DNA of 36,487 nt from Nostoc punctiforme NIES-2108 (GCA_003326195.1 LXQE01000191.1:1-36487), one strand, 5' to 3'. Shown: positions 25,065 to 33,537, counted from the first letter of the stretch. Notes: a model not told the origin generated them from the letters alone. Program-made: numbers and translations.

Positions 25065-26444
25065 ATGGATTTATTTACGCCTATTGTCCCTAAAGAGGAG
25101 CAACATAATCACTTTCTCTATATTACAGAACCAGGATTTTGCGAACCAGAGATTGAGGTTATTAAAAGTTGGGCTGATGGATTTATAGATCGCAATGGAA
25201 AACTGGTACAAGAATTTCAAACAAAGTTTAATTCCGTATTCTGGGAATTATATTTATTTGCCTGTTTTAAAGAACTCGGATGTAGCGTAGATACCTCACA
25301 TGAAACTCCAGATTTTCTCGTAAGTTCACCCTATGGTGATTTCATTGCTGAAGCAGCAATAGCAAGTAATAGTGAAGGCTATAGACCAGAATGGGATAAA
25401 GATTACGATTTATTAGAAAATACTAGCATAAAGGACATACTAAGATTATCCGCAATTAGGCTCGAATTCTCTATAAATAAAAAGTCTAAGAAATTCCGTA
25501 AAGATTACTCTAAGCTTCCTCATGTTAAAAATAAACCATTTGTAATATGCGTTGCTCCCTTTGAGCAACCATTTTTTTTCTTGCAAGATTCTCTAGCAAT
25601 TATCAGAGTCCTTTACGGATATGAAGAAGTCCTTTCAAGAAGAGATGCAGATGGTAATTTGACTATCATTGGAGATTCTTATAACTATAGAGTTCAAAAG
25701 AAACCAGGTTTTAATGTAAATGTTGGATTATTTACTAATTCTAAATTAAAGCACGTAAGTGCAGTAATCTTTAACAATAGAGCTACCTTTTGTAAGGTGC
25801 GTGCTTTAGCTAAGATTAGTAAATATCCAGTCCTATTTAGTGGCTCTAGATCATACCAATCAGATCAGCAAGTAGGACTGTATAGATTTCTAGAAGAAAG
25901 GCCAATTTATAAAGAAACGATTGCTGATGGTTTACATATACTTATAAACCCGTTCGCTGAAAATCCTCTGGATTTAAAACTTTTTGATAATCGAGAAATT
26001 GCCCTACATAATTATGATCCAAAAACAGGTGATTATCTATCCTATATACCTAATAATTTCTTACTTCATAGAACTTGCACTAGTATTACTTCCGCAGACC
26101 ATTTGCAAGAATTAAAAAAATCGTTAAAAGAACAAAACTACAAAGAACTAGAGCCTGAAATTTGGGAAGAAGATGATTTAATAGAGTTTGGCGGAAAGCT
26201 AGGATATATCTGTAATAATCACATGGCACATTATAAAGGGTGGAGTGTCATAGTGTCTCTTGACTCAATTGATCAAGATTGGAGTTCTATAGCAATTCAA
26301 AAGCTTTGTTATAGCATTTCAGAATTTCAGATCGAGAATAGTAAAGGCAGTCAAAATTCAATTCTTTTAGGAGAATTCTTCTCAACTAAAGATGAAGCTT
26401 ATATTGCTATGAAAAAGAAAATAGATGAATTTAAAGCTACATAG
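25065..26444 (+). CDS. Putative restriction-endonuclease-like protein, 459 aa
   Basis: The N-terminal region has FWELYLFACFKELG (Glu61), TPDFLVSS (Pro82-Asp83) and DFIAEAAIAS (Glu96). This is an E...PD...E pattern like the PD-(D/E)XK fold, except that the third-motif Lys is replaced (EAA instead of ExK). The Lys may have migrated or activity may be lost. The remaining ~350 residues are mixed alpha/beta with no recognised domain, no signal and no membrane segment. The gene is AT-rich and follows the 466-aa gene after 125 nt on the same strand, with no good ribosome-binding site. With the helicase and the 466-aa protein it makes a plausible three-gene defence cassette; that grouping is inference. 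Confidence 0.7.
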   Translation: MDLFTPIVPKEEQHNHFLYITEPGFCEPEIEVIKSWADGFIDRNGKLVQEFQTKFNSVFWELYLFACFKELGCSVDTSHETPDFLVSSPYGDFIAEAAIASNSEGYRPEWDKDYDLLENTSIKDILRLSAIRLEFSINKKSKKFRKDYSKLPHVKNKPFVICVAPFEQPFFFLQDSLAIIRVLYGYEEVLSRRDADGNLTIIGDSYNYRVQKKPGFNVNVGLFTNSKLKHVSAVIFNNRATFCKVRALAKISKYPVLFSGSRSYQSDQQVGLYRFLEERPIYKETIADGLHILINPFAENPLDLKLFDNREIALHNYDPKTGDYLSYIPNNFLLHRTCTSITSADHLQELKKSLKEQNYKELEPEIWEEDDLIEFGGKLGYICNNHMAHYKGWSVIVSLDSIDQDWSSIAIQKLCYSISEFQIENSKGSQNSILLGEFFSTKDEAYIAMKKKIDEFKAT

Positions 26445-26550
26445 CACATTCAAAAAATGTAAACACTCTATCCATTAATATTTTACTTATTCAAACAGTG
26501 TCGAGTGCTAGGTTCAAAGTACCAGTCAACCTTGCCACTACTTACATTTT

Positions 26551-27474
26551 TTATTGAATCATGCTAATTATGCTTTTAACAGCGTCTATAGCTTCACTAA
26601 AAGTGGGGCATTCGTCTTCTACGGCGTAAGACATTCCTCTAACAAATTGCTGGTATTCATTACCATACAAAGAATCATTTTCTAGTGTTAGCACCATTTC
26701 TTGCAAGAATTCTACTTCGGAGTTGGCCAATGATTTAATTTTTTTTCTGCTGCGCTCTATATCTTCTGCTATCACACTAACAACTAAATCCGAAAAATTT
26801 GAATAATTAAAAATTAAGCCTCGTAATGCTGTTAAATCATATAAATGGCGAATAAGAGATGGATCATCTTTTTCACTACTTCTGTTTCTAGATAACACTC
26901 GCCAGGTTAAAGCACTCAATTTCTCTGCTGCTGTTTCTATGGGTGAAACACAAGCTATTAAAGGAACTTCTGGTGATTGATCCATTGCTTGAGCAATAAA
27001 AGACTGTAAAGCCCTTTGTTCAACAGGCAAGGTAGGCACAATAAAATTAACCTCTAACTTTATATAAGGACGAAGTGCCGCAGTTCTCTCAAAATTTTCT
27101 TTGTAGCGAATGTTGCAAGTGAATTTACGATTTGCATTTTCAGATTTTGGTTCCTCGTCCAATGACCATTCTGAACTACTTCCACGGATTACTTCAACAA
27201 TTTGCTTTCGGTAATTACTACATTCATTGCGTGTAGGATTTGCTTTTGGCAAAATTACTTTGAAATCAAGGTCTTCCGAAAAACGCTTAATAAGTCCAAA
27301 CCCTTTTGATAAGCTAGTTCCTCCCGAAAAAACTAACTGCACACCAAAATCATTCACAGCGATCAAGGATGCAATTATCCGCATAGCATACCAATCCTTC
27401 TCAACAAACGAAGGATCAACACCAAGATCACTGGCAATAATTTCTACAAGGTTTGAGTCAAGAAACGTATTCAA
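26551..27474 (-). CDS. AbiEii-type nucleotidyltransferase toxin, 307 aa
   Basis: The hallmark motifs are GGTSLSKGFGLIKRFSEDLDF at about residues 51-71: the nucleotidyltransferase GGT/S loop, followed by the DLD metal-binding pair. A conserved helical second half contains EKLSALTWR (about 189-197) and LIRHLYDLTAL (about 212-222). AbiEii/type IV toxins belong to the DNA polymerase beta-like superfamily; characterised relatives modify tRNA ends with nucleotides, blocking growth, and act in phage abortive infection. It overlaps the AbiEi-like gene by 17 nt, as in most abiE operons. It is convergent with the 459-aa gene, with about 106 bp between them. Confidence 0.88.
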   Translation of the reverse strand: MNTFLDSNLVEIIASDLGVDPSFVEKDWYAMRIIASLIAVNDFGVQLVFSGGTSLSKGFGLIKRFSEDLDFKVILPKANPTRNECSNYRKQIVEVIRGSSSEWSLDEEPKSENANRKFTCNIRYKENFERTAALRPYIKLEVNFIVPTLPVEQRALQSFIAQAMDQSPEVPLIACVSPIETAAEKLSALTWRVLSRNRSSEKDDPSLIRHLYDLTALRGLIFNYSNFSDLVVSVIAEDIERSRKKIKSLANSEVEFLQEMVLTLENDSLYGNEYQQFVRGMSYAVEDECPTFSEAIDAVKSIISMIQ

Positions 27475-27871
27475 AGGTTACATATTTACCGTCGTAACCA
27501 ATTTTACGTGAAACTCGTCCTTTAACACCAACAACTCGTCCGGTTGGAACTTGCGTTGTACGTCCTTGACTATAAGCTTGATCATAGCTTGATGCTACAA
27601 CCTCTATCTGTAATTTTTTTAGAGCTTCAGTTGCTAGTTCACGTAACCCTCTACGGGTAACTATACGCTTTGATAAAGGAGAAAATACGGCTTTAGCGTA
27701 AAGCCCATAACCAATTTTTACGATTTTACCTTTTTTTACTAATTCCTTGAGACTACGCCCAATTTGAGTGTAGCTAGCAATGTCTACAAAATCCTTACGC
27801 ATAAAGACATCACGATCGCTACTGTCAATTCGACGAGTGATTCTACCTTCTACTGTGTTAGGGGTTTTCAT
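27458..27871 (-). CDS. AbiEi-like antitoxin/repressor (DUF6088-like), 137 aa
   Basis: The N-terminal winged-helix-like part includes VFMRKDFVDIASYTQIGRSL, then KELVKKGKIVKIGYGLYAK (about residues 22-60). A second part, about 75-135, ends in strands containing VKGRVSRKIGYDG. This matches the DUF6088/AbiEi transcriptional-regulator antitoxins found directly upstream of AbiEii toxins. The length is shorter than classical AbiEi (about 200 aa), as usual for DUF6088 members. It should repress its own operon; the palindrome at 27971-27997 is a candidate operator. Confidence 0.82.
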   Translation of the reverse strand: MKTPNTVEGRITRRIDSSDRDVFMRKDFVDIASYTQIGRSLKELVKKGKIVKIGYGLYAKAVFSPLSKRIVTRRGLRELATEALKKLQIEVVASSYDQAYSQGRTTQVPTGRVVGVKGRVSRKIGYDGKYVTFEYVS

Positions 27872-27970
27872 CTTTTTAGTCTCCCCTGACGAGGATTAAG
27901 TGAAGTAATAAAGGCTTACTCGGAGGTTTAATGGCTTTTATTGGCTTACAACATAATGATAAAGCAGGTT

Positions 27971-27997
27971 TGTTGAATTATGTAACTTAATTCAACA
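27971..27997. promoter_or_regulatory. Palindrome between the recombinase and abiE-like genes
   Basis: TGTTGAATTA (27971-27980) and TAATTCAACA (27988-27997) form a perfect 10-bp inverted repeat with a 7-nt spacer. It lies about 100 bp upstream of the AbiEi-like start and 26 bp beyond the recombinase stop. It could be the operator bound by the AbiEi-like protein (known AbiEi binds inverted repeats upstream of its operon) or a terminator of the recombinase gene. Confidence 0.5.
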
Positions 27998-28022
27998 ATA
28001 GTATTCTTTTCTCTCTGGTAGT

Positions 28023-28592
28023 TTAAAAATCCAGAGCTGAGATCGCGTTTTGCTTCTGCTTCTCGGTTACGCCCAGATAACGCTCCAAAGCTGCCAAAGT
28101 CCGATGCCCCGATATCTCCTGTATGTGGCGCAACGGTATCCCGGCATCGCTCATCCTGGTTAACGCAGTCCTCCTGAAACTGTGGGTACTAACGCCCTCA
28201 ATGCCCAGCCGCACACAGGTATCTCTGAGGATTTTGTCAGCGCTGACCTTGTGGATATGTCCCAACCCATGCCGACCGGGAAACAAGAACTCTTTGCGGC
28301 GATTGGGGTTGTACTCTTCTAAATACTGCTTGAGCTTGGGATGCACTTGGATTTCCCTGGTGTCTCGCTTGCCTTTGGTGTTGACGCTCCGTAACACCAA
28401 CACCCCTCTCACACCATTGCTGCCAAACACGTCATTTACTGCCAACGTGCAAGCTTCATTGATCCGGCAGGCAGCATAAAGGCACACGCCAAACAAAGCG
28501 CGATCGCGTGGGTTGACAAAGCCCTCAGTAAATAGGACATTAATTTGGTCAGGGCTAAGGATCTCTGCCCTGCCGAAGCGGTTTATTTTCAT
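28023..28592 (-). CDS. Single-domain tyrosine recombinase, 189 aa
   Basis: All catalytic residues are visible: Arg43 (AACRINEA), Lys73/Lys75 (TKGKRD), the HSFRRT box with His137 and Arg140, His163 (SGHRT) and the nucleophile Tyr172 (ERYLGVT). The N-terminal SAM-like core-binding domain of typical integrases (about 100-150 residues) is absent, so only the catalytic domain remains. The first residues before the box are compact and start at an ATG, so this is likely a natural short form rather than a truncation. It may resolve plasmid dimers or be left over from an integrated element. No attachment site was identified nearby. Confidence 0.88.
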   Translation of the reverse strand: MKINRFGRAEILSPDQINVLFTEGFVNPRDRALFGVCLYAACRINEACTLAVNDVFGSNGVRGVLVLRSVNTKGKRDTREIQVHPKLKQYLEEYNPNRRKEFLFPGRHGLGHIHKVSADKILRDTCVRLGIEGVSTHSFRRTALTRMSDAGIPLRHIQEISGHRTLAALERYLGVTEKQKQNAISALDF

Positions 28593-28757
28593 AGGTTCTA
28601 GCCTACATGGTCTTTTGATAGAAACACAATCTAAGCGACCAAAAACCTACATATTCCGTGAGCAATGACACGCGATTAACCCAGACTTATCAATCAGCCC
28701 TCAAGCACGACCGCTACAACCCGCATGACTTCGTTGGCTGATTAAACCTGCTTATGC

Positions 28758-28788
28758 TTGCTGCACGTTGACCACTTGCAGGTATAAT
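28758..28788 (+). promoter_or_regulatory. Candidate promoter of the NTF2-like gene
   Basis: A perfect TATAAT lies at 28783-28788. A TTGCTG at 28758-28763 gives a 19-bp spacer; a TTGACC at 28768 is too close. The start codon is 75 bp downstream. The rest of the 271-bp gap to the recombinase gene shows no other clear element. Confidence 0.4.
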
Positions 28789-28863
28789 TTAGCCACCCTT
28801 GAACGCTTGCTTCACACCCTGTACCATGAACTCATCTAGGGTCAAATTCAACAACTCCCCAGC

Positions 28864-29247
28864 ATGGATGCCACCCACAAAGCCCAGGTCATCGATAACG
28901 AGAAAAAACTCCTTTTAGCAATGAAAACCAATAACGTGGAACTTTTGGATCAACTGCTTCACGATGAGCTTCTGTTTAACGGCCCTAGTGGCGAAACGGC
29001 AACCAAAGCGATGGATCTGGAAAATTACCGTTCGGGAAATATCAACCTGCATACAGTTGAATCAAGTGATCTAATGCTAAACATGGTCGGAGACGACGTT
29101 GTTGTTGCTGTCACGGTAGAGATACTAGGAAACTATTTAGGGCAAGAAATTGATGGCAAATTCCGCTATCTCAGGGTTTGGAAGCTATTTGAAAACAACT
29201 GGAAAGTGATTGCAGGAAGCGTGGTTACGTTAAGCACCGACAACTGA
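28864..29247 (+). CDS. NTF2-like (DUF4440/SnoaL-type) protein, 127 aa
   Basis: The fold pattern is an N-terminal helix pair (EKKLLLAMKTNNVELLDQLL) containing the 'ddfl..G' type turn HDELLFNGPSGE, followed by four beta strands ending in the conserved RYLRVWKLFENNWKVIAGSV. This is typical of DUF4440/SnoaL proteins, which form a cone-shaped pocket and bind small ligands or act as isomerase-like enzymes. The substrate cannot be deduced. The protein is cytoplasmic, with no signal peptide. The gene is divergent from the recombinase; no partner gene is evident, so it is probably metabolic cargo. Confidence 0.85.
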   Translation: MDATHKAQVIDNEKKLLLAMKTNNVELLDQLLHDELLFNGPSGETATKAMDLENYRSGNINLHTVESSDLMLNMVGDDVVVAVTVEILGNYLGQEIDGKFRYLRVWKLFENNWKVIAGSVVTLSTDN

Positions 29248-29529
29248 AGACTGCCAGAGCTTTTCGATGATCTCTGTTTGGTATCTCGGCTCAATACCAA
29301 GGGGAAATACCGGAAGAATATGTATGAAGTTTTGTTACACAATGCGTAATTGTTACTAGCCAAGCTGAATTTACAATTATTGGCATTCATGGAAGATTTA
29401 GAAACCTAATTCTTTCCTCCTCTAGACTTGATTGCTTTATTGGCAAACTGTACTAATCGAATTCTCGTTAATTTAGTACATCGCAAGATCAGTTCACACA
29501 TCTACCAGTCTGCAAGAGAAGTAAAAGTT

Positions 29530-29751
29530 ATGGATTCTCAAACATCCCAGCAATTACAAGACGAACAAATTCAAAACGAATCGGATGAAACTGTAAATAA
29601 TTCTAGCTTAAATACATCTGTTGAAAATTCTGGTGTCACAGAAGATAATTCTTTAGAGTTAAAAGCTCAAACGAAGTTCAAACTAATTAATTTAACTCAA
29701 GACTTCGCCTTAACAAGTTGTATTTGGTATCAAGGAAGACAAATATGTTAA
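29530..29751 (+). CDS. Possible small protein, 73 aa
   Basis: The ATG at 29530 opens an acidic, Asn/Gln/Ser-rich frame, probably disordered in its first 50 residues and ending in a short hydrophobic, Cys-containing stretch. Weak purine-rich DNA precedes it. It lies upstream of the exoprotein gene with a 95-bp gap. No family is recognised, and it may be a chance open frame. Outside it, 29248-29529 shows no gene. Confidence 0.35.
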   Translation: MDSQTSQQLQDEQIQNESDETVNNSSLNTSVENSGVTEDNSLELKAQTKFKLINLTQDFALTSCIWYQGRQIC

Positions 29752-29846
29752 GATTACTAACTTGAAATATCAATACTTCTTGGTTGAATTACACGCTCGT
29801 AAAATTGTAAATCCTTCGAGTCTGTTGAATTTTACAAATATTGGGT

Positions 29847-32243
29847 ATGAAGAATCTGCGGTTGTGGGTTCAAACTATTTTAATTATAACAAGCAGTGTA
29901 ATAGGTTTATGCACCAAAGCTGCTCTTGCTCAAATTACTGCGGATACTACTCTTCCTAATAATTCTCAAGTTAACCCAATAGATCAGAATAATGTCATAA
30001 CTATTGAAGGAGGAAGTTTATCATCAAATAAAAACAATCTCTTCCATAGTTTTAAAGATTTTTCTGTGCTTCCGAGAACTACAGCTAGATTTAATAATAT
30101 TGAAAGTGTTCAGAATATTATTGTGAGAATAACAGGAAATAATATTTCTGATATTGAAGGTACTATTAAAAGTCAATATGCTGCAAACCTGTTTTTGATT
30201 AATCCTAATGGCATTATTTTTGGTTCCAATGCTTCTTTACAAATTGGTGGCTCATTTATAGCAAGCACGGCAAATAGTTTAAATTTTGCTGATGGGACTA
30301 AGTTTAGTGCAACAGATTCTACAACACCTTTGCTGACAGTAAGTGTACCGATTGGGTTACAATTTGGAGCAACTGCGGCTCCCATCCGTAATCAATCGCA
30401 AGCAAGTAATCCAGATGGCATGACAAATATCTCAGGGAACCGTGTTGGGTTAGAAGTTAAACCAGGTAAAACTTTAGCACTTATTGGTGGTGATATAATC
30501 CTTGAAGGTGGAAATTTAACAGCAGCGTCGGGGCGAATAGAGTTGGGAAGTGTAGCTGCTAACAACTTTGTGAGCTTAAATTTAACAAACCAAGATTGGA
30601 TAGTGGGATATGAAAAAGTTGATAAATTCCAGAATATCCAATTCATAGAACGAACCATTAATGGTGCTGATATTGGTTCTGAGGTAGATGCTAGTGGTGA
30701 GGGTGGTGGCAGTATTCAAATACAAGGTAAAACTGTTGAATTAGCTGGAGATGGGGTTTTATTATCAACCCAGACTACAGGCGGCAGAAATGGTAAAGAT
30801 TTAACAATTAATAGCAAAGATTTAATAGTTCGTGATGGAGCGCAAATAAGCACTGCTACAGCAGGTGTAGGCAATGGCGGAAATTTGTTCGTGAATGCTT
30901 CTGAATCTGTAGAAGTAATAGGTAGTAGCCCTTTCCCGAATAGTAATAATGTGATTCCTAGTGGATTATTTACTTCAACTGCCGCAAGTGGAAACGCGGG
31001 TGATTTGGTAATTACCACTAAAATATTACGGATTGAAGATGGAGCGCAAGTATCAACAGTGTCGAATGGAATTGGGACGTTAGTAGGAGAAGGTGAGTTC
31101 CAGATAATACCGGCAACTGGAAGAGGAGGCGATTTAACTATCAATGCCTCCGAAGCGGTAGAAATAACAGGATTTTCAAAATATAAAGCTGATACTGTTA
31201 GCAGTTTAGTGGCTTTAACTAATGGTTCTGGTGATGCTGGGAATGTGACAATCATTACAGGTGAATTGACTGTTAGTGACCATGCTGTTATCGGTGTAAA
31301 CAGTCAATTTTCTAATTTTTCTTATGTTGGAGGTCTACCTAAGTTAGGTAGAGCAGGACAACTCAATGTAAATGCTCAGTCTATATTTCTCAATGACAAA
31401 GCACAACTGACATCGGAGAATCAATCAGGTCAAGGCGGCAATATCACACTACAAGTACAAAATTTATTATTGATGCGTCACCAAAGCCAAATTACTACTA
31501 ACGCAGGTACAGCACAAGCTGGTGGGGATGGCGGTAGTATTACCATCAATGCGCCGTCGGGTTTCCTCGTTACTGTCCCCAGTGAAAATAACGATATCAC
31601 GGCTAATGCTTTCTCAGGCTCTGGTGGTAAAGTTACAATCAACGCTAAAAGTATCTTTGGGTTTGTGCCGCGCACTCGTGCAGACTTAGTGAGGCTGTTA
31701 AACACTTCTGACCCAGAGCAACTAAACCCAAGTAACCTTCCAACCAGCGACATTACTGCTTTTTCTCAACAAAGTCCTTCATTAAATGGCACAGTACAAA
31801 TCAACTCACCAGATGCTGACCCCAGTAAAGGATTGGCGGAATTGCCTGTAAATGTGGTTGATGCTTCGCAGCAAATTGTTGCTGATTGTAATTCTGGTGG
31901 AAAAACAGGAAGGAGTTCGTTTATTGCTACTGGGCGTGGAGGAGTAGTAGCCGATCCCACGCAGCCATTGATAGCTGATGATGCAGTGGTGGTAGATTGG
32001 ATCACGCTCTCTCCAGAGACGAAGAATCGTGCTGACGGTATTCAAACAAGAGCGGTTATTCACAAGCAGCGAAACACAGAAGAAAAATTACAGGAGGTTA
32101 ATTCTGTCAATCAACCTACTCAAATTGTGGAAGCCCAAGGTTGGGTAATCGATGCTAATGGCAACGTGGTTTTGGTTGCTCAAGCGCCAAATGCAAAACC
32201 TAATAGCCCGGCACTAGCGACTGCATCTTGTGCTGCTCATTAG
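29847..32243 (+). CDS. Filamentous haemagglutinin-like two-partner-secretion exoprotein, 798 aa
   Basis: The ATG at 29847 begins a signal peptide (about residues 1-29, ending ALAQ); an in-frame TTG two codons upstream adds nothing. Next comes the TPS/haemagglutination domain: ITADTTLPNNSQV, FHSFKDFSV, NIIVRITGNNISDIEGTI and the hallmark LFLINPNGIIFGSNASLQIGGSF (written here in parts: LFLINPNGIIFG, then SNASLQIGGSF). Gly/Asn/Asp-rich beta-helix repeats (about 250-640) follow, then the C-terminal VIDANGNVVLVAQAP typical of cyanobacterial members. Such proteins are exported by a TpsB outer-membrane pore and act in adhesion, contact or competition. No TpsB gene is in the window, so export would rely on a chromosomal partner. 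The length is normal for the cyanobacterial group. Confidence 0.9.
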   Translation: MKNLRLWVQTILIITSSVIGLCTKAALAQITADTTLPNNSQVNPIDQNNVITIEGGSLSSNKNNLFHSFKDFSVLPRTTARFNNIESVQNIIVRITGNNISDIEGTIKSQYAANLFLINPNGIIFGSNASLQIGGSFIASTANSLNFADGTKFSATDSTTPLLTVSVPIGLQFGATAAPIRNQSQASNPDGMTNISGNRVGLEVKPGKTLALIGGDIILEGGNLTAASGRIELGSVAANNFVSLNLTNQDWIVGYEKVDKFQNIQFIERTINGADIGSEVDASGEGGGSIQIQGKTVELAGDGVLLSTQTTGGRNGKDLTINSKDLIVRDGAQISTATAGVGNGGNLFVNASESVEVIGSSPFPNSNNVIPSGLFTSTAASGNAGDLVITTKILRIEDGAQVSTVSNGIGTLVGEGEFQIIPATGRGGDLTINASEAVEITGFSKYKADTVSSLVALTNGSGDAGNVTIITGELTVSDHAVIGVNSQFSNFSYVGGLPKLGRAGQLNVNAQSIFLNDKAQLTSENQSGQGGNITLQVQNLLLMRHQSQITTNAGTAQAGGDGGSITINAPSGFLVTVPSENNDITANAFSGSGGKVTINAKSIFGFVPRTRADLVRLLNTSDPEQLNPSNLPTSDITAFSQQSPSLNGTVQINSPDADPSKGLAELPVNVVDASQQIVADCNSGGKTGRSSFIATGRGGVVADPTQPLIADDAVVVDWITLSPETKNRADGIQTRAVIHKQRNTEEKLQEVNSVNQPTQIVEAQGWVIDANGNVVLVAQAPNAKPNSPALATASCAAH

Positions 32244-32447
32244 ATAACTTGTAAAAATTTCAAAGCTCTCAATGTCTTATACTTTTGGGGATTCTGTGTA
32301 CGTCTACAGGGTCTATAATTTTTTCTACTCATTTTTTGATGCTCCCCCCAACTCCTGTCTACTGTCTAGTTTCTTTCTAGAGGTCTGTCTGCTCTGTCCC
32401 TTGCTGTACAAGGAGTCTGTCTAATTCTGTCCGTTCTGCCCGTCTGT
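32244..32447. repeat. Pyrimidine-rich TCTGTC repeat tract
   Basis: The stretch 32355-32455 contains many TCTGTC/CTGTCTA words, including two copies of GTCTGTCTAATT about 31 bp apart (about 32409-32421 and 32440-32452). The region downstream of the exoprotein stop otherwise has no gene. It may be a degenerate short tandem repeat and could act as a transcription-pausing or termination area between convergent genes. Confidence 0.5.
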
Positions 32448-32642
32448 CTAATTTTGAGTAATTTCAACAGTATTTGCATCCAGCCAGATGGCCAGACTGT
32501 TCTCAACTAACTCATTAAACAGTCGCTTCAATTCCTCTGCACTGAAGCGTTGACCTTTAACTTTAAAGTTGGGCTGTATCTCCTGTATGACTGCCGATGT
32601 TCTTCCAGTGCGCTCTTCGGTATTGCAGCAGTGATTGGGCAT
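32448..32642 (-). CDS. Possible small protein, 64 aa
   Basis: The ATG is at 32640-32642. The C-terminal half looks protein-like (amphipathic helix SAEELKRLFNELVENSLAIW), while the N-terminus is Cys/Arg/Thr-rich and less convincing. It lies downstream of the large hairpin that follows the Api92-like gene, so it would need its own promoter. No family is recognised; a shorter internal start or a gene fragment is possible. Confidence 0.35.
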   Translation of the reverse strand: MPNHCCNTEERTGRTSAVIQEIQPNFKVKGQRFSAEELKRLFNELVENSLAIWLDANTVEITQN

Positions 32643-32697
32643 GGGGTAGGGCTAGAGTCGCACCCAAAACTACTTTTTGTCAATCAAAAAATACATT

Positions 32698-32776
32698 GGG
32701 GGTTTTGGAGCTATGCCGTCACAAAGCCACTCATAAAAAGACAGGATCATCGCCCGGCATACACTCCAAAACCCCC
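32698..32776. terminator. Strong stem-loop after the Api92-like gene
   Basis: GGGGGTTTTGGAG (32698-32710) pairs perfectly over 13 bp with CTCCAAAACCCCC (32764-32776), and after a small bulge ATGCC pairs with GGCAT. The loop is about 38 nt. It begins 7 nt beyond the minus-strand stop at 32784, so termination of the leftward transcript is a reasonable role, although no T-run follows. Its size would also fit a recombination hairpin or single-strand origin. Confidence 0.5.
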
Positions 32777-32783
32777 TCGTTCA

Positions 32784-33463
32784 TTAGGACTCAGTATCTT
32801 CAAAAACCATTGGTTTCAGGTTGGTTGTGCGCTTAGAAATGCTCTTTAATAAGAACCTACTTATATGAGCCAGTCCCAAAAATGCACCTATGCCATCACT
32901 AGCATTTAGATAAAATGCATAAGGAGAATCATCTCCTTCTTCTTGAGCAAACTCTTTCAAATATGTTATGTACTTTGAAAAGCAATACTTTAAATTCAAG
33001 GGGTGAATATATTTTGATTGTTTATTTGACCACATCTCATAAATTTCTGATTCGTCTAGCCAAATCTGACCATTCTGTAAAATGAACCTTCCCGCCTTAA
33101 GAATGTTTCCTCAATCCATTCATTTGTAAATTTTAAATCGGGAAATTGTTCAGAGGCAGCCAAGAGAACAGGTAAAGGAACACTCCATACGGTTCTAAAC
33201 TGCACAAATGGAGGTTGATGTACTACTGTGAATCCATTCGTGCTTGTACCCCAGTTTGAGATTGACCATTCATACCAATTTTGTTCACCTGGATACATCT
33301 GTTGTTCTTCCGTTCCTAAATCACCCTGAAAAACATCTGGCGGCATTGGTACAAAAGCATGGAAATCAAATAAGCTTTGATTAGTATTTGCTTGCTCAAA
33401 AAACGCCTTCACAGATTGATTACTTCCCTCAACAGTTAAATAATTTTCAACAGAGTTAGACAC
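32784..33463 (-). pseudogene. Api92/YubB-like (DUF1281-type) gene, frameshifted
   Basis: The first part starts at a GTG (33461-33463) with an excellent GGGAG ribosome-binding site. It gives VSNSVENYLTVEGSNQSVKA and the Api92 hallmark NWYEWSISNWGTSTNG, then RTVWSVPLPVLLAASEQFPDL, and stops at 33056. The second part continues in the -1 frame (GNILKAGRFILQNGQIWLDE, then ESEIYEMWSNK) to a stop at 32784. Adding one G to the GG at 33109-33110 joins them as IEGNILKAGRF, giving about 226 aa. Api92-like ferredoxin-fold domains occur on plasmids and phages; their function is unclear. A longer upstream start (33577) would add a hydrophobic leader but overlaps the previous gene and is unlike the family. 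Either a true lesion or one sequencing error explains the break. Confidence 0.75.
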
Positions 33464-33537
33464 GTGATTCTCTCCCGAATAAATTCTGAAAACACTGATT
33501 AAACAGTTGACTATAATTGTACCGACACACACAAGCA

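Noticed and set aside
24967..25188. 73-codon plus-strand frame overlapping the start of the 459-aa gene
   Set aside because: It is out of frame with the strong gene at 25065 and lacks domain-like sequence.
28593..28863. Recombinase attachment site next to the tyrosine recombinase
   Set aside because: No direct repeat pair or crossover-like palindrome could be recognised.
30173..32063. Several minus-strand frames opposite the exoprotein gene
   Set aside because: They are mirror frames created by its repetitive Gly/Asn/Ser codons.
32550..32849. 99-codon plus-strand frame across the hairpin
   Set aside because: It crosses the large stem-loop and is antisense to the frameshifted Api92-like tail; no ribosome-binding site.
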